DNA of 45,600 nucleotides, taken from the NCBI GenBank assembly GCA_020629515.1, contig JAHDDE010000028.1, forward strand, positions 1-45,600, read 5' to 3'. This document shows positions 1-7,552 of this stretch, piece after piece (positions within the stretch are counted from its first letter, which is position 1; each line of letters opens with the position of its first letter). Both the position numbers and the translations under genes were made by a program. The notes beneath the pieces were generated by a model that did no database searches, was not told the origin of the DNA, and saw nothing but the letters and a program-made list of their open reading frames with translations. The stretch is from Saprospiraceae bacterium (GTDB lineage: Bacteria > Bacteroidota > Bacteroidia > Chitinophagales > Saprospiraceae).

Positions 1-623
1 CCCACAGAATTCCTCACCCCGAACTTTTCGATGAGATTTTTTCTATAGGTGTCGACGGTAGATTTAGAAATATATAATTCGGCAGCGATCTCTTCGCTGG
101 TATATTCTGCACGTATCAATTCCAGGACTTGCTTCTCTCGCTCTGAGAGCATAGAGTACATAGGTCGCTCGGCTGTGGTCACCACATTTGGCTCCACATG
201 TGCGAAGCTTTTATTAATGATCTCCTGTATGATCGGATCAAAGTACTCTCGACCTTGACTCACTGCTTCTATTGCTTTGATAACATGACTGGAGGCCGTC
301 TGTTTAGATAAATATCCTTTAGCTCCATGCTTAATTGCCTCTCTAATCAATCGAGCATCAGAATAAGAAGATAACAAAATCACCTGGATTTGATCTTTTA
401 CTTTTTTCAAAATATCCAGCCCATTATGACTGCCTATGTTAATATCTAAGAGTAATATATCTCCATAAGGATGTGACAAATATTTCTCTATTTCTGCGTT
501 GGTAGCTATTTTATCAATATTGTCATACCCTGCCCCAATCAACATCATTTCTAATCCATCGAGCAATATTTGATGATCGTCAATCAGTATGATATGTTCG
601 TTTCTTTCAATCAAAGCAGCCAT
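1..623 (-). CDS. LuxR/NarL-family response regulator (3' end truncated by window edge)
   Basis: The reading frame starts with ATG at 623 and runs off the left edge after 207 codons. The receiver domain (about residues 10-125) has the acidic pair D15-D16, the phosphoacceptor D60 in the strand ILLLDIN, the Ser pair S85-S86 and the conserved K107. A GerE/LuxR-type helix-turn-helix starts near residue 159 (LSEREKQVLELI) and contains the recognition-helix pattern STVDTYRKNLIEKFGV. The protein is therefore a phosphorylation-controlled transcription factor; its usual partner would be a histidine kinase, which is not in the window. Only a few C-terminal residues are missing. It is transcribed divergently from the small membrane protein at 897. 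Confidence 0.9.
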   Translation of the reverse strand, partial: MAALIERNEHIILIDDHQILLDGLEMMLIGAGYDNIDKIATNAEIEKYLSHPYGDILLLDINIGSHNGLDILKKVKDQIQVILLSSYSDARLIREAIKHGAKGYLSKQTASSHVIKAIEAVSQGREYFDPIIQEIINKSFAHVEPNVVTTAERPMYSMLSEREKQVLELIRAEYTSEEIAAELYISKSTVDTYRKNLIEKFGVRNSV

Positions 624-643
624 TTACTTGATTGAAAAATAAT

Positions 644-651
644 CAAAAATA
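644..651 (-). promoter_or_regulatory. Candidate -7 element for the response regulator
   Basis: On the minus strand this reads TATTTTTG, matching the Bacteroidota -7 consensus TAnnTTTG. It lies 20 bp upstream of the response-regulator ATG, which would give a very short leader. No good TTTG (-33) element is seen at 19 bp spacing, so the call rests on the -7 element alone. Confidence 0.3.
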
Positions 652-848
652 TCTCTTGTTTCATATTCTCCGCTCGATTATAGATGCGTACCCTTATAAA
701 TTAGGGTATTGAGTCGACCTATCATACCTCGGCTTAGCGGTTCACAATCACTTCTTTTGTTATTTAGATATAAATAGCTTATATATATAAATAAAGGTTG
801 GATTCTTATTTAGATTTAGTTTATCTCATCATTTTATGATCTCATATC

Positions 849-880
849 TATTGCCTATATGATATAAGCCATTATTTTTG
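849..880 (+). promoter_or_regulatory. Bacteroidota-type promoter of the 51-residue membrane protein
   Basis: ATTG at 850-853 (one mismatch to the -33 TTTG element) is followed after exactly 19 bp by TATTTTTG at 873-880, a perfect -7 element. The ATG of the small membrane protein begins 16 bp downstream. Spacing and position fit the Bacteroidota primary sigma factor. Confidence 0.55.
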
Positions 881-896
881 CACAAACTTTTATATC

Positions 897-1052
897 ATGG
901 CAGAAACTACTCAGTCGACGAAAAAATATTGGATTTACTTCTTGGTATCATTAGTTATAATGATCGCTATGTTGATATGGGCCAATTCATGGTTTTGGGT
1001 AGCCTTGCCATTTGTACTGACCTATTTGGTACAGGCGCTTGATGTAATGTAA
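897..1052 (+). CDS. Small two-helix membrane protein, 51 residues
   Basis: This ORF encodes 51 residues. A short polar N-terminus (MAETTQSTKKYW) is followed by a hydrophobic helix at about 12-28, a short turn (ANSWFW), and a second hydrophobic stretch at about 33-48. It is preceded by a well-formed promoter (849-880), which is the main reason to believe it is expressed. No family is recognised. It is divergent from the response regulator, so co-regulation is possible but unproven. Confidence 0.6.
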   Translation: MAETTQSTKKYWIYFLVSLVIMIAMLIWANSWFWVALPFVLTYLVQALDVM

Positions 1053-1170
1053 GGTACATTCGTCCCAAATACCCTACATCCTTTCTACAGTGATGTTAAG
1101 AATCATTTAATCCTTTATTCGGTTGTTAACAGCTCAAGGGTTCAAAGAGTCAATATGAAAACTATTGACC

Positions 1171-2325
1171 ATGAAAAATATCATCTACACAACTACTCTT
1201 GCGACCAGTATGATCTTAGCTTCATGTGCATCAGTACAGAAGTTAGTAGACAAAGGCCAATATGACGAGGCTATATACTTGGCGGCAAAAAAAATATCAG
1301 GTAAAAAGAATCCTAAGACTAAACATATCAAAGCCCTTGAGGAGGCTTTTGCCAAAGTCAATAGACAAGATCTGTCCAAAATAGAATTGATAAAAGGTCG
1401 TGGCGATAGATCTGATTGGGACGCCATATACAATATAGCTTCAGATATCGCCAAAAGACAGCGCAAGGTATCTGCCTTCTTACCGCTGATTAGCAAAAAT
1501 GGATATTATGCACACTTCGACTTTGTAAATACAAACGATATGATGAATGATGCGGCTCTAAAAGCAAGCCAGTATCACTACATGTCAGCTCAAAATTTAA
1601 TAAATGAAGCACAAATAACTGATAATCGATTTTTATATAGAGATGCTTTTCATGCCCTTACGAGGATAGAAAAGTACTACAATCTATTCGAGTCAAAAGA
1701 TTCATTAAAAGCCATTGCAAAAAATGGTGGCACAACTTATGTGCTCACCAAAGTAACTGATCACATTATCAACAATGCTTATGATTATGCTCCTATTGGC
1801 TTTGAAAATAGGTTTTGGACGGAATACCATAACGATCACTTTGAAGGAATTGATTATGATTTAGTCAGTGAATTAGTATTGGATGACGCATTCATCTCTC
1901 CTGAAAGAGAAGTGATCAATAGGCTCATCGAGAATAAATCCATAGAAAGATGGGTGGATCAAATAGGCCAAGATGGAGAGGTAGTTAAAGACTCTTTAGG
2001 TAATACGCTTCAAGTGAAAGAGATAGAAACCGTCACTGCGAGAGTTCGTGAGATACTTAGAACTAAGACTGCAACTCTTGGCGGCATAGCAAGAATAAAA
2101 GATTTTAGTACGGGTAAAATAATTGATGAACAACCATTTAGCATTACAGTAGATTTTGCAAGTGATGCCTTTACGATGAGGGGAGATAGACGAGCATTAT
2201 CCGAAAGAATCAGATCGCGAATTGACCGGATTATAGAAGAATTTCCTACCGATTATCAAATGTTATCTGATGCTAAACAAAAAATATTGATTGCATTTGG
2301 AGACTACCTCGAAAAAATAGATTAG
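1171..2325 (+). CDS. Lipoprotein of unknown function, ~384 residues
   Basis: The product starts with a lipoprotein signal (lipobox LASC, Cys19 when counted from ATG 1171), so it should be lipid-anchored in the envelope. ATG 1171 is preferred over TTG 1165 because it gives a normal MKN... signal peptide. The segment after the Cys (DKGQYDEAIYLAAKKIS) resembles a single TPR-like helical hairpin. The remainder is mixed alpha/beta and mostly soluble, with repeated R-I-R/E patterns near the C-terminus. No characterised family is recognised. A rho-independent terminator follows at 2356. Confidence 0.8.
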   Translation: MKNIIYTTTLATSMILASCASVQKLVDKGQYDEAIYLAAKKISGKKNPKTKHIKALEEAFAKVNRQDLSKIELIKGRGDRSDWDAIYNIASDIAKRQRKVSAFLPLISKNGYYAHFDFVNTNDMMNDAALKASQYHYMSAQNLINEAQITDNRFLYRDAFHALTRIEKYYNLFESKDSLKAIAKNGGTTYVLTKVTDHIINNAYDYAPIGFENRFWTEYHNDHFEGIDYDLVSELVLDDAFISPEREVINRLIENKSIERWVDQIGQDGEVVKDSLGNTLQVKEIETVTARVREILRTKTATLGGIARIKDFSTGKIIDEQPFSITVDFASDAFTMRGDRRALSERIRSRIDRIIEEFPTDYQMLSDAKQKILIAFGDYLEKID

Positions 2326-2355
2326 AGTACTTTTTAAAAAAAATCACGTCATAAG

Positions 2356-2395
2356 AGAGAGCACGAGTAGGAGATACTTAGCTCTCTTTTTATTT
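2356..2395 (+). terminator. Rho-independent terminator of the lipoprotein gene
   Basis: AGAGAGC (2356-2362) pairs with GCTCTCT (2381-2387) across an 18-nt loop, followed by a T-rich run (TTTTTATTTTT). It lies 30 bp after the lipoprotein stop codon. The loop is long, so efficiency is uncertain. Confidence 0.55.
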
Positions 2396-2416
2396 TTGAA
2401 GTCATATAAGAATTCA

Positions 2417-2551
2417 ATGATGATTAATTTGCAAGCCATGGAATCCCCAATATTTCAGAATTATTTGTTCCATAGCTCTGGCTATAACACTTTACAAGAG
2501 CATCATCTTGAAAATCATGGACTAACTACTAACTTATACCTGCGTTCTTAA
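2417..2551 (+). CDS. Possible 44-residue peptide, unknown
   Basis: An ATG-initiated frame of 44 codons, beginning MMINLQAMESPIFQNYL and rich in His/Asn, fills most of the gap between the lipoprotein terminator and the DUF4403 gene. The sequence TATTTTTG at 2391-2398 matches a -7 element just upstream, but it is also the T-run of the terminator, so it is ambiguous. There is no signal peptide, Cys pair or recognisable leader motif. It may be chance, and the confidence is low. Confidence 0.2.
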   Translation: MMINLQAMESPIFQNYLFHSSGYNTLQEHHLENHGLTTNLYLRS

Positions 2552-2589
2552 ATGACTTCCTTATCAAAAACTGAAATGTAGATATAGTT

Positions 2590-4011
2590 ATGACTCTAAA
2601 TCATTTCAAATGGTTCTCGATATTGAGAGTTCACCCAATTGGATGGTGCCTGATACTCTTATACAGTATTGTGTCTTGTACTTCAACGGAAGTGATCACT
2701 AAAGAAATATCCTCGACTCATATGCCTAAACCTGAGCTTCCTAAAGAAATCCCTACATCAGAGATTACTCTAACCTATGAGATATCAAAATGGGCTATGA
2801 GCAAGTATTTAGATGAGGTATTAGATTCGATTTTTGCGGAAACTTTCTCCTTTCCTGACCAGAATGTTGAAGTGCATATATCGAGGATGAAAAATGGTAG
2901 TGTAGAGGTTTTGGGTCAAAGAGTCCTAACCACTATTCCTATATATGTAGATATCGACAAAAGCACCTTTGTAGGTAATCTAAGTGCTTATGGCGAGATG
3001 GAATTAAAGATTGTAAGCGATATAGATATCGCTACCGACTGGCAAATGACAACATTCACAGAAGTCATTGATTATCAATGGACAGTTTCTCCAAAGGTAA
3101 AACTGGGCATAATTGACTTACCTATACAGACCATCACAGATAATTTGCTGGATAAGGTTAAACCTATCATTGAAAAAAATATTGATGAAGGCATCAAAGA
3201 AAATTATAGCCTTAAAGAAAATATATCTTCTCTCGGAGAAGTATTATTCACCCCTTATCAGTTAGACAGTACTGCTGGGGGTTGGATCAAGATGAAAGCA
3301 GATAGCGTACATATGTCTCCATGGGAGAATAAGGAGAACTATTCGCAAGGAAAGATCTACACCAAAATGACCATGATGATGGACTCCAATCCCGCTGACA
3401 CTCTAAGTGATAAAAGGATACCGCCATTTTCATGGAAAGAATCGATCAATGATAACAGCACCTTTAGGCTATGGGCAGATTTGTCTTATGATTATCTGAC
3501 GAAGATTGTGCAATCCAATTTTTTAGGTCAGACTTTTAAAAATGGATCAAGAGAGGTGAAAGTAGAAGATGTAATCATAACAGGGGACCAAGATCAAATC
3601 ATCGTGCAAGCTCGAACAAGTGGTTCCTTTAATGGAACGATAACTATCTCAGGGCAACCTGTCTATAAAGATGGTATTCTTAGAGCAACCAATATTCTTT
3701 GGGATGTAAAAACAAACAATTTGCTCCATAAGGCTGCCACTTGGATCAAAAAAGGATTTATCCATGATCAACTAAACAACATGTTAGTTTTCGATTTGGA
3801 ATCTTATTTAGAAAGAACAAAAGGAGAGATATACAACTATCTCTCCGATCTAAAGAGATCATCTGATATTGATGTGACAATCGACTGGCACAATATCGGA
3901 CTTTCTGATATCAGAACTGAAAAAGAAGGTCTGGTAACTATGATGCAGGCGGACATGACCATTCATGTGATAGTAGATGATATCAACTTTATCAAGTCAT
4001 TACAGTATTGA
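2590..4011 (+). CDS. DUF4403 family lipoprotein
   Basis: The 473-residue product has a long basic/hydrophobic N-terminus ending in a lipobox-like SIVSC (Cys30), so it is probably a lipoprotein. The body is a beta-rich repeat of two similar halves with an alternating hydrophobic pattern, including QRVLTTIPIYVDIDKSTF and FSWKESINDNSTFRLWADL, typical of DUF4403 proteins of Bacteroidota. Length is normal for that family. Its biochemical role is unknown. The gene stands alone: it is preceded by a possible small ORF and separated from ytxJ by 129 bp. Confidence 0.75.
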   Translation: MTLNHFKWFSILRVHPIGWCLILLYSIVSCTSTEVITKEISSTHMPKPELPKEIPTSEITLTYEISKWAMSKYLDEVLDSIFAETFSFPDQNVEVHISRMKNGSVEVLGQRVLTTIPIYVDIDKSTFVGNLSAYGEMELKIVSDIDIATDWQMTTFTEVIDYQWTVSPKVKLGIIDLPIQTITDNLLDKVKPIIEKNIDEGIKENYSLKENISSLGEVLFTPYQLDSTAGGWIKMKADSVHMSPWENKENYSQGKIYTKMTMMMDSNPADTLSDKRIPPFSWKESINDNSTFRLWADLSYDYLTKIVQSNFLGQTFKNGSREVKVEDVIITGDQDQIIVQARTSGSFNGTITISGQPVYKDGILRATNILWDVKTNNLLHKAATWIKKGFIHDQLNNMLVFDLESYLERTKGEIYNYLSDLKRSSDIDVTIDWHNIGLSDIRTEKEGLVTMMQADMTIHVIVDDINFIKSLQY

Positions 4012-4140
4012 TAGTCTCCATTAAGACAATTCATCCATATAACGCTCAATTTGAATAAAATATCAACTTATTCTTATCAGAAGTAGAACTTTTAACTACC
4101 TCGTCTGGTTGAGCATTATTAGAGTATAGACTAAATCACG

Positions 4141-4524
4141 ATGAGCATATTAAAAAGAATAAAAGACTCGATAGAAGCGAGCATTAATAATGACTGGAAT
4201 ACACTAAATCAGCTTGAGCAATTGGATAAAATTGATCAAGAGTCCCAGGATCAATATGTCATACTCTTTAAGCACAGTGTAACCTGCGGTATAAGTAGCG
4301 CCGCTAAGCATCGATTGGAAGGCGATTGGGATACTATTAATGATGGTATCAAATTTTATTATCTGGACTTATTAAGCCATAGAGATGTCTCTAACGCTAT
4401 AGCTGACCGATATAAGGTAACACATCAGTCTCCACAAATAATAATTATTAAAAATGGTCAAGCGATTTACGATACTTCTCATCATTCTATCAATGTTGGG
4501 GCTATCAATGCTGCTTTGGGCTAA
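4141..4524 (+). CDS. ytxJ: YtxJ family bacillithiol-system thioredoxin-fold protein
   Basis: This 127-residue thioredoxin-fold protein carries the YtxJ active-site segment FKHSVTCGISS (Cys49) and a cis-Pro at P98 in QSPQIIIIKNGQ. YtxJ proteins have a single active-site Cys and are associated with bacillithiol redox chemistry, probably de-bacillithiolation. No signal peptide is present, so it should be cytosolic. Its last 71 nt overlap, in another frame, the start of the DUF547 gene. The two are therefore probably translated from one message. Confidence 0.85.
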   Translation: MSILKRIKDSIEASINNDWNTLNQLEQLDKIDQESQDQYVILFKHSVTCGISSAAKHRLEGDWDTINDGIKFYYLDLLSHRDVSNAIADRYKVTHQSPQIIIIKNGQAIYDTSHHSINVGAINAALG

Positions 4525-5317
4525 ATCTCAAAATCTTAGCCCCGAAGGATTCGTATTGCGTATTTTGACTAAGTACAAAGAAATGACTTCTTCTTCAATT
4601 AAAGATTTTCAAGAGGAATTCAACAAAATCGGAGCCATGCCTGTGAGCCATAATGCATGGGATGAACTACTCCAAAAACATGTGACTTCAGATGGCTTGG
4701 TAGATTACGTAGGTTTTTCAAAAGATAGCTTGAGTTTAAATGACTATCTACAAACTTTATCAGACCATCCGCCTAACAAAGAATGGTCTGTAGAAAGCAG
4801 ATTGGCTTATTGGATCAATGCTTATAATGCTTTCACAGTAAAATTGATAATTGAGCATATGCCAGTAAATTCTATCAAGGAGATAGCTGGTGGTATACCA
4901 ATGGTTAATAGCCCATGGGATATTGGATTTTTCAAGATCGGCAACATCTCTTTTGACTTGAATACCATAGAACATCAAATATTACGAAAGACGTTTGATG
5001 AGCCCAGAATTCACTTTGCCATAAATTGTGCTTCTTTTTCCTGCCCTATACTAGCCAATACATCATATGAAGAACAAAGTATCTACAATCAACTTGACCA
5101 TCAATCCAATCTATTTTTAAAAGATCGGAATAAAAATCAGCTTTCAACAGATTTGTTCACTTTATCTCCCATTTTTAAATGGTATGCTGATGACTTTGGA
5201 AGCAAAGAAGACATAGTAAAATTTATATCAAGATATAGCTCAATGCAGTATAATAATCCCGAAATTAATTATACCACTTACGACTGGAGCCTCAATAGCC
5301 TCACTGAACTGCACTAA
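4454..5317 (+). CDS. DUF547 domain exported protein
   Basis: The 287-residue protein starts with a hydrophobic signal peptide (about residues 5-23, FTILLIILSMLGLSMLLWA) and then carries a complete DUF547 domain. Landmarks are SRLAYWINAYNAFTVKLI (about 115-132), the NTIEHQILR motif (170-178) and the diagnostic H-FAINCAS-SCPIL block (188-200). DUF547 resembles papain-like/transglutaminase folds, but its activity is not established. The start lies inside ytxJ. A start further downstream (M14 or M19) would destroy the signal peptide, so 4454 is chosen. The 3' end overlaps the convergent FKBP gene by 17 bp. Confidence 0.85.
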   Translation: MVKRFTILLIILSMLGLSMLLWAKSQNLSPEGFVLRILTKYKEMTSSSIKDFQEEFNKIGAMPVSHNAWDELLQKHVTSDGLVDYVGFSKDSLSLNDYLQTLSDHPPNKEWSVESRLAYWINAYNAFTVKLIIEHMPVNSIKEIAGGIPMVNSPWDIGFFKIGNISFDLNTIEHQILRKTFDEPRIHFAINCASFSCPILANTSYEEQSIYNQLDHQSNLFLKDRNKNQLSTDLFTLSPIFKWYADDFGSKEDIVKFISRYSSMQYNNPEINYTTYDWSLNSLTELH

Positions 5318-6152
5318 TCTCAAAATCAAATAATACAGGTGTATCTGGCGGAACCGCATCTGTGCCCTGGGCACCATAGGCAGATTCCGAAGGAGCATAT
5401 ATCGATCCAACTCCTCCGACATTAAACAACGGCAACACTTTCTGCCACGCCTCAATGCTATTGGACAATTCAACTAATGTATCTTCTACTGTCTCGAAGT
5501 TCTCACCAGTTAAAAAATACCCTCGATATGATATTGTAATAGTATCAATAAGACTTATGGATGTGGAGACTCCAGTATCTTGGACAGAGTAATATACCTC
5601 ATCAACAAAAAGCGTATCTTCTCCAATATCGCTTATATAGGATAAAATTAATCGTTCGTGATATTCGCTAAGCGAAGTAAAATGCTCAATAAGGCTTAAT
5701 TCTATCCTCAATGGTGTATTAGGATCTACTCGGCTATCTCCAATCTCACCAAATGCCAATGACGAAGGAAGTAATAATGATATTTCACCTCCTCGACCAA
5801 CATTTGTCAATCCCAGTTGAATACCTTGCAGCAACAAATCTAAATCAATAGTGAGCGCTTCTTCTACGGAGTCAATAAGAGTACTATCTAATAAAAACAT
5901 TTCATATCGCAATATCACCGTACTACTGAAATTAGGACTCTCGACATTTCCATTGTCATCAACAGAACCTGTATCCCTAATAGCATAATAATAGCCACTT
6001 GGAGCAAAGCTATAGGATGAATCTTGAGAAACAAATTCGTTAATGAGCGTATCCTCCAATAATGAATCTGAATTATCAGCACAAGAAAAAATTAATAAAA
6101 ACCCAACTATAACAGTCAGAATGATATACCTGACGATGGATTTATACGCCAC
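5301..6152 (-). CDS. Double FKBP-like lipoprotein with divergent active sites
   Basis: The 283-residue envelope protein has a signal peptide ending in LIFSC (Cys24) and two FKBP-like domains (about 50-155 and 165-283). The C-terminal domain keeps the FKBP frame (ITISYRGYFLTGENFE, SESAYGAQG, PPDTPVLFDFEI). However, it has Glu where the family has the active-site Asp, and EAWQ in place of the VIxGW motif. The N-terminal domain is further diverged (LAFG instead of AYG, and no FD pair). PPIase activity is therefore doubtful, and a chaperone or binding role is more likely. It is the last gene of a three-gene FKBP cluster, 10 bp after the upstream gene. Confidence 0.8.
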   Translation of the reverse strand: MAYKSIVRYIILTVIVGFLLIFSCADNSDSLLEDTLINEFVSQDSSYSFAPSGYYYAIRDTGSVDDNGNVESPNFSSTVILRYEMFLLDSTLIDSVEEALTIDLDLLLQGIQLGLTNVGRGGEISLLLPSSLAFGEIGDSRVDPNTPLRIELSLIEHFTSLSEYHERLILSYISDIGEDTLFVDEVYYSVQDTGVSTSISLIDTITISYRGYFLTGENFETVEDTLVELSNSIEAWQKVLPLFNVGGVGSIYAPSESAYGAQGTDAVPPDTPVLFDFEISAVQ

Positions 6153-6162
6153 GCTTTTGCGA

Positions 6163-6969
6163 TTAATTTACAGTAGTTAATTCGACATCAAAAAGTAACG
6201 GCGCATTAGGAGGAATCTCAGAATTGCCTGTGGAGCCATAGGCCAAATAAGATGGAATTAACAGTGTTATAGCTCCCCCCTGCCCTATAAGTTGAAGCCC
6301 CTCAGTCCAACCAGCAATAACCCCATTAAGAGGAAAATTGATATTAGCCCCTTGATCAAAAGTGACTCCATTGGTGAAATATCCATTATAATTGACTGTA
6401 ACAGAAGTGGTAGGGCCAGGTTTCGGATCTTCTCCTGGTTCAGTAATGATATAATACAATCCACTCTCCGTTCGATCAGCCATTAGATTATTATCTGATA
6501 AGTAATCTGTTATTACCCCTGAATTATAATCTTCTAAAGACTCATAAACATTAAGTAATTCGATCTGATAAACTAAGCCTCCTTCGGATATGACTCCTCC
6601 AGACAGATCTGCAGGCACTATGAAAGTAGCTTTATCTCCAGCCCCCATTAAAGCCAATCCCTCTGCTAAACCAACCAATAAATTTTGAACTTCGAATGCG
6701 GTCGCAAGATCTCTATCGTAAGAATTGGCAATTTCTCTTCTTTGCAAATCAAACTGTCTAAAATGAAACTGCACAAAATCCGAAGGCATAGCAGTCGGTG
6801 ATCCCGTCGATCGTTCTAAAATGTAATATAGACCACTCTCTGTCTGCGAGGCATTACTGGCAAAATTAGAAATATATTCTTCGAGTGACACATCCTCATC
6901 TACAGAGCAATTGGTGCAAATGAAAACAAGACTAATTAGACCGATGAGTAATCGATAATGCGCTGTCAT
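6163..6969 (-). CDS. FKBP-type peptidyl-prolyl isomerase, two domains (N-terminal one degenerate)
   Basis: 268 residues. The signal peptide ends at Cys21 (ICTNC, an atypical lipobox with Asn at -1), so lipidation is probable rather than certain. The C-terminal domain (about 160-268) is a well-preserved FKBP: VTVNYNGYFTNGVTFDQG, GVIAGWTEGLQLIG, LAYGSTGNSEIPPNAPLLFDV. It retains the FD pair, VIxGW and AYG residues that shape the proline-binding pocket. The N-terminal domain has the fold pattern but lacks the AYG and Trp residues. The linker YLSDNNLM-(8)-LYYII matches the start of the single-domain protein at 7067-7504, indicating duplication. It follows that gene by 97 bp and precedes the third paralogue by 10 bp. 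Confidence 0.85.
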   Translation of the reverse strand: MTAHYRLLIGLISLVFICTNCSVDEDVSLEEYISNFASNASQTESGLYYILERSTGSPTAMPSDFVQFHFRQFDLQRREIANSYDRDLATAFEVQNLLVGLAEGLALMGAGDKATFIVPADLSGGVISEGGLVYQIELLNVYESLEDYNSGVITDYLSDNNLMADRTESGLYYIITEPGEDPKPGPTTSVTVNYNGYFTNGVTFDQGANINFPLNGVIAGWTEGLQLIGQGGAITLLIPSYLAYGSTGNSEIPPNAPLLFDVELTTVN

Positions 6970-7066
6970 ATTCGAATAATTTCTTTTTTTTTAAAAATTT
7001 AAGTAGACTTGACTAAAACGACCAAATACAATAAAATGTGATTCTAAATCTCAAGATTATATGATA

Positions 7067-7504
7067 TCACTGCACACTAATAAGATCTACATCAAATGCC
7101 AAATTAGTATTACCAGGAATTGACCCACGCCCAGATGGGCCATAAGCCAAATTAGAAGGAATCAGCAACGTGATACTTCCTCCGGTTCCGATTAATTGAA
7201 TTCCTTCAATCCACCCTCTTATGACGCCATTTAACGGAAAAGTGATTCCTTCCCCGCTATCAAAGACTTCTCCATTTAAAAAATATCCTTTATAGTTTAC
7301 TGTCACATCAGAACTCTCCGTAGGGAACGGAGCGGTACCCGGATTGTGAATTATATAGTTTAATCCACTCGGTGTCTTTACGGTCATTAAGTTATTATCC
7401 GATACATAATCTGATATACTCAAGGTACTAACCTCATCATTTCCACTACACGAAAGAAGTGATATCATCAGACTAATAAGAAACACTCGCAATCCAATAA
7501 TCAT
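7067..7504 (-). CDS. FKBP-type peptidyl-prolyl cis-trans isomerase lipoprotein
   Basis: 145 residues: a lipoprotein signal (SLLSC, Cys19) followed by one complete FKBP domain. The active-site landmarks are all present: VNYKGYF, EVFDSG, GVIRGWIEG, LAYGPSGRGSIPGN and FDVDLISV. The protein should catalyse prolyl isomerisation during folding of exported proteins on the periplasmic side of the envelope. It is the first and least diverged member of the cluster. A TATATTTG -7 element lies 28 bp upstream, between it and gap. Confidence 0.9.
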   Translation of the reverse strand: MIIGLRVFLISLMISLLSCSGNDEVSTLSISDYVSDNNLMTVKTPSGLNYIIHNPGTAPFPTESSDVTVNYKGYFLNGEVFDSGEGITFPLNGVIRGWIEGIQLIGTGGSITLLIPSNLAYGPSGRGSIPGNTNLAFDVDLISVQ

Positions 7505-7531
7505 AATTCAATATATTTTTAAAAATGTGGC

Positions 7532-7539
7532 CAAATATA
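7532..7539 (-). promoter_or_regulatory. Candidate -7 element for the FKBP cluster
   Basis: The minus strand reads TATATTTG, a perfect TAnnTTTG element, in the 48-bp gap between gap and the first FKBP gene. No clear -33 element is present. If used, it gives the FKBP cluster its own promoter separate from gap. Confidence 0.4.
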
Positions 7540-7552
7540 CTTTAAATACCTG

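Larger units (their letters stand above)
624..896. other. Divergent intergenic region with a short hairpin and a direct repeat
   Basis: No coding potential was found between the response regulator and the small membrane protein. The stretch contains a 6-bp inverted repeat (TACCCT 689-694 / AGGGTA 703-708) and two copies of TTATTTAGAT (760-769 and 806-815), 46 bp apart. The direct repeat could be an operator, but no regulator can be assigned. Confidence 0.35.
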
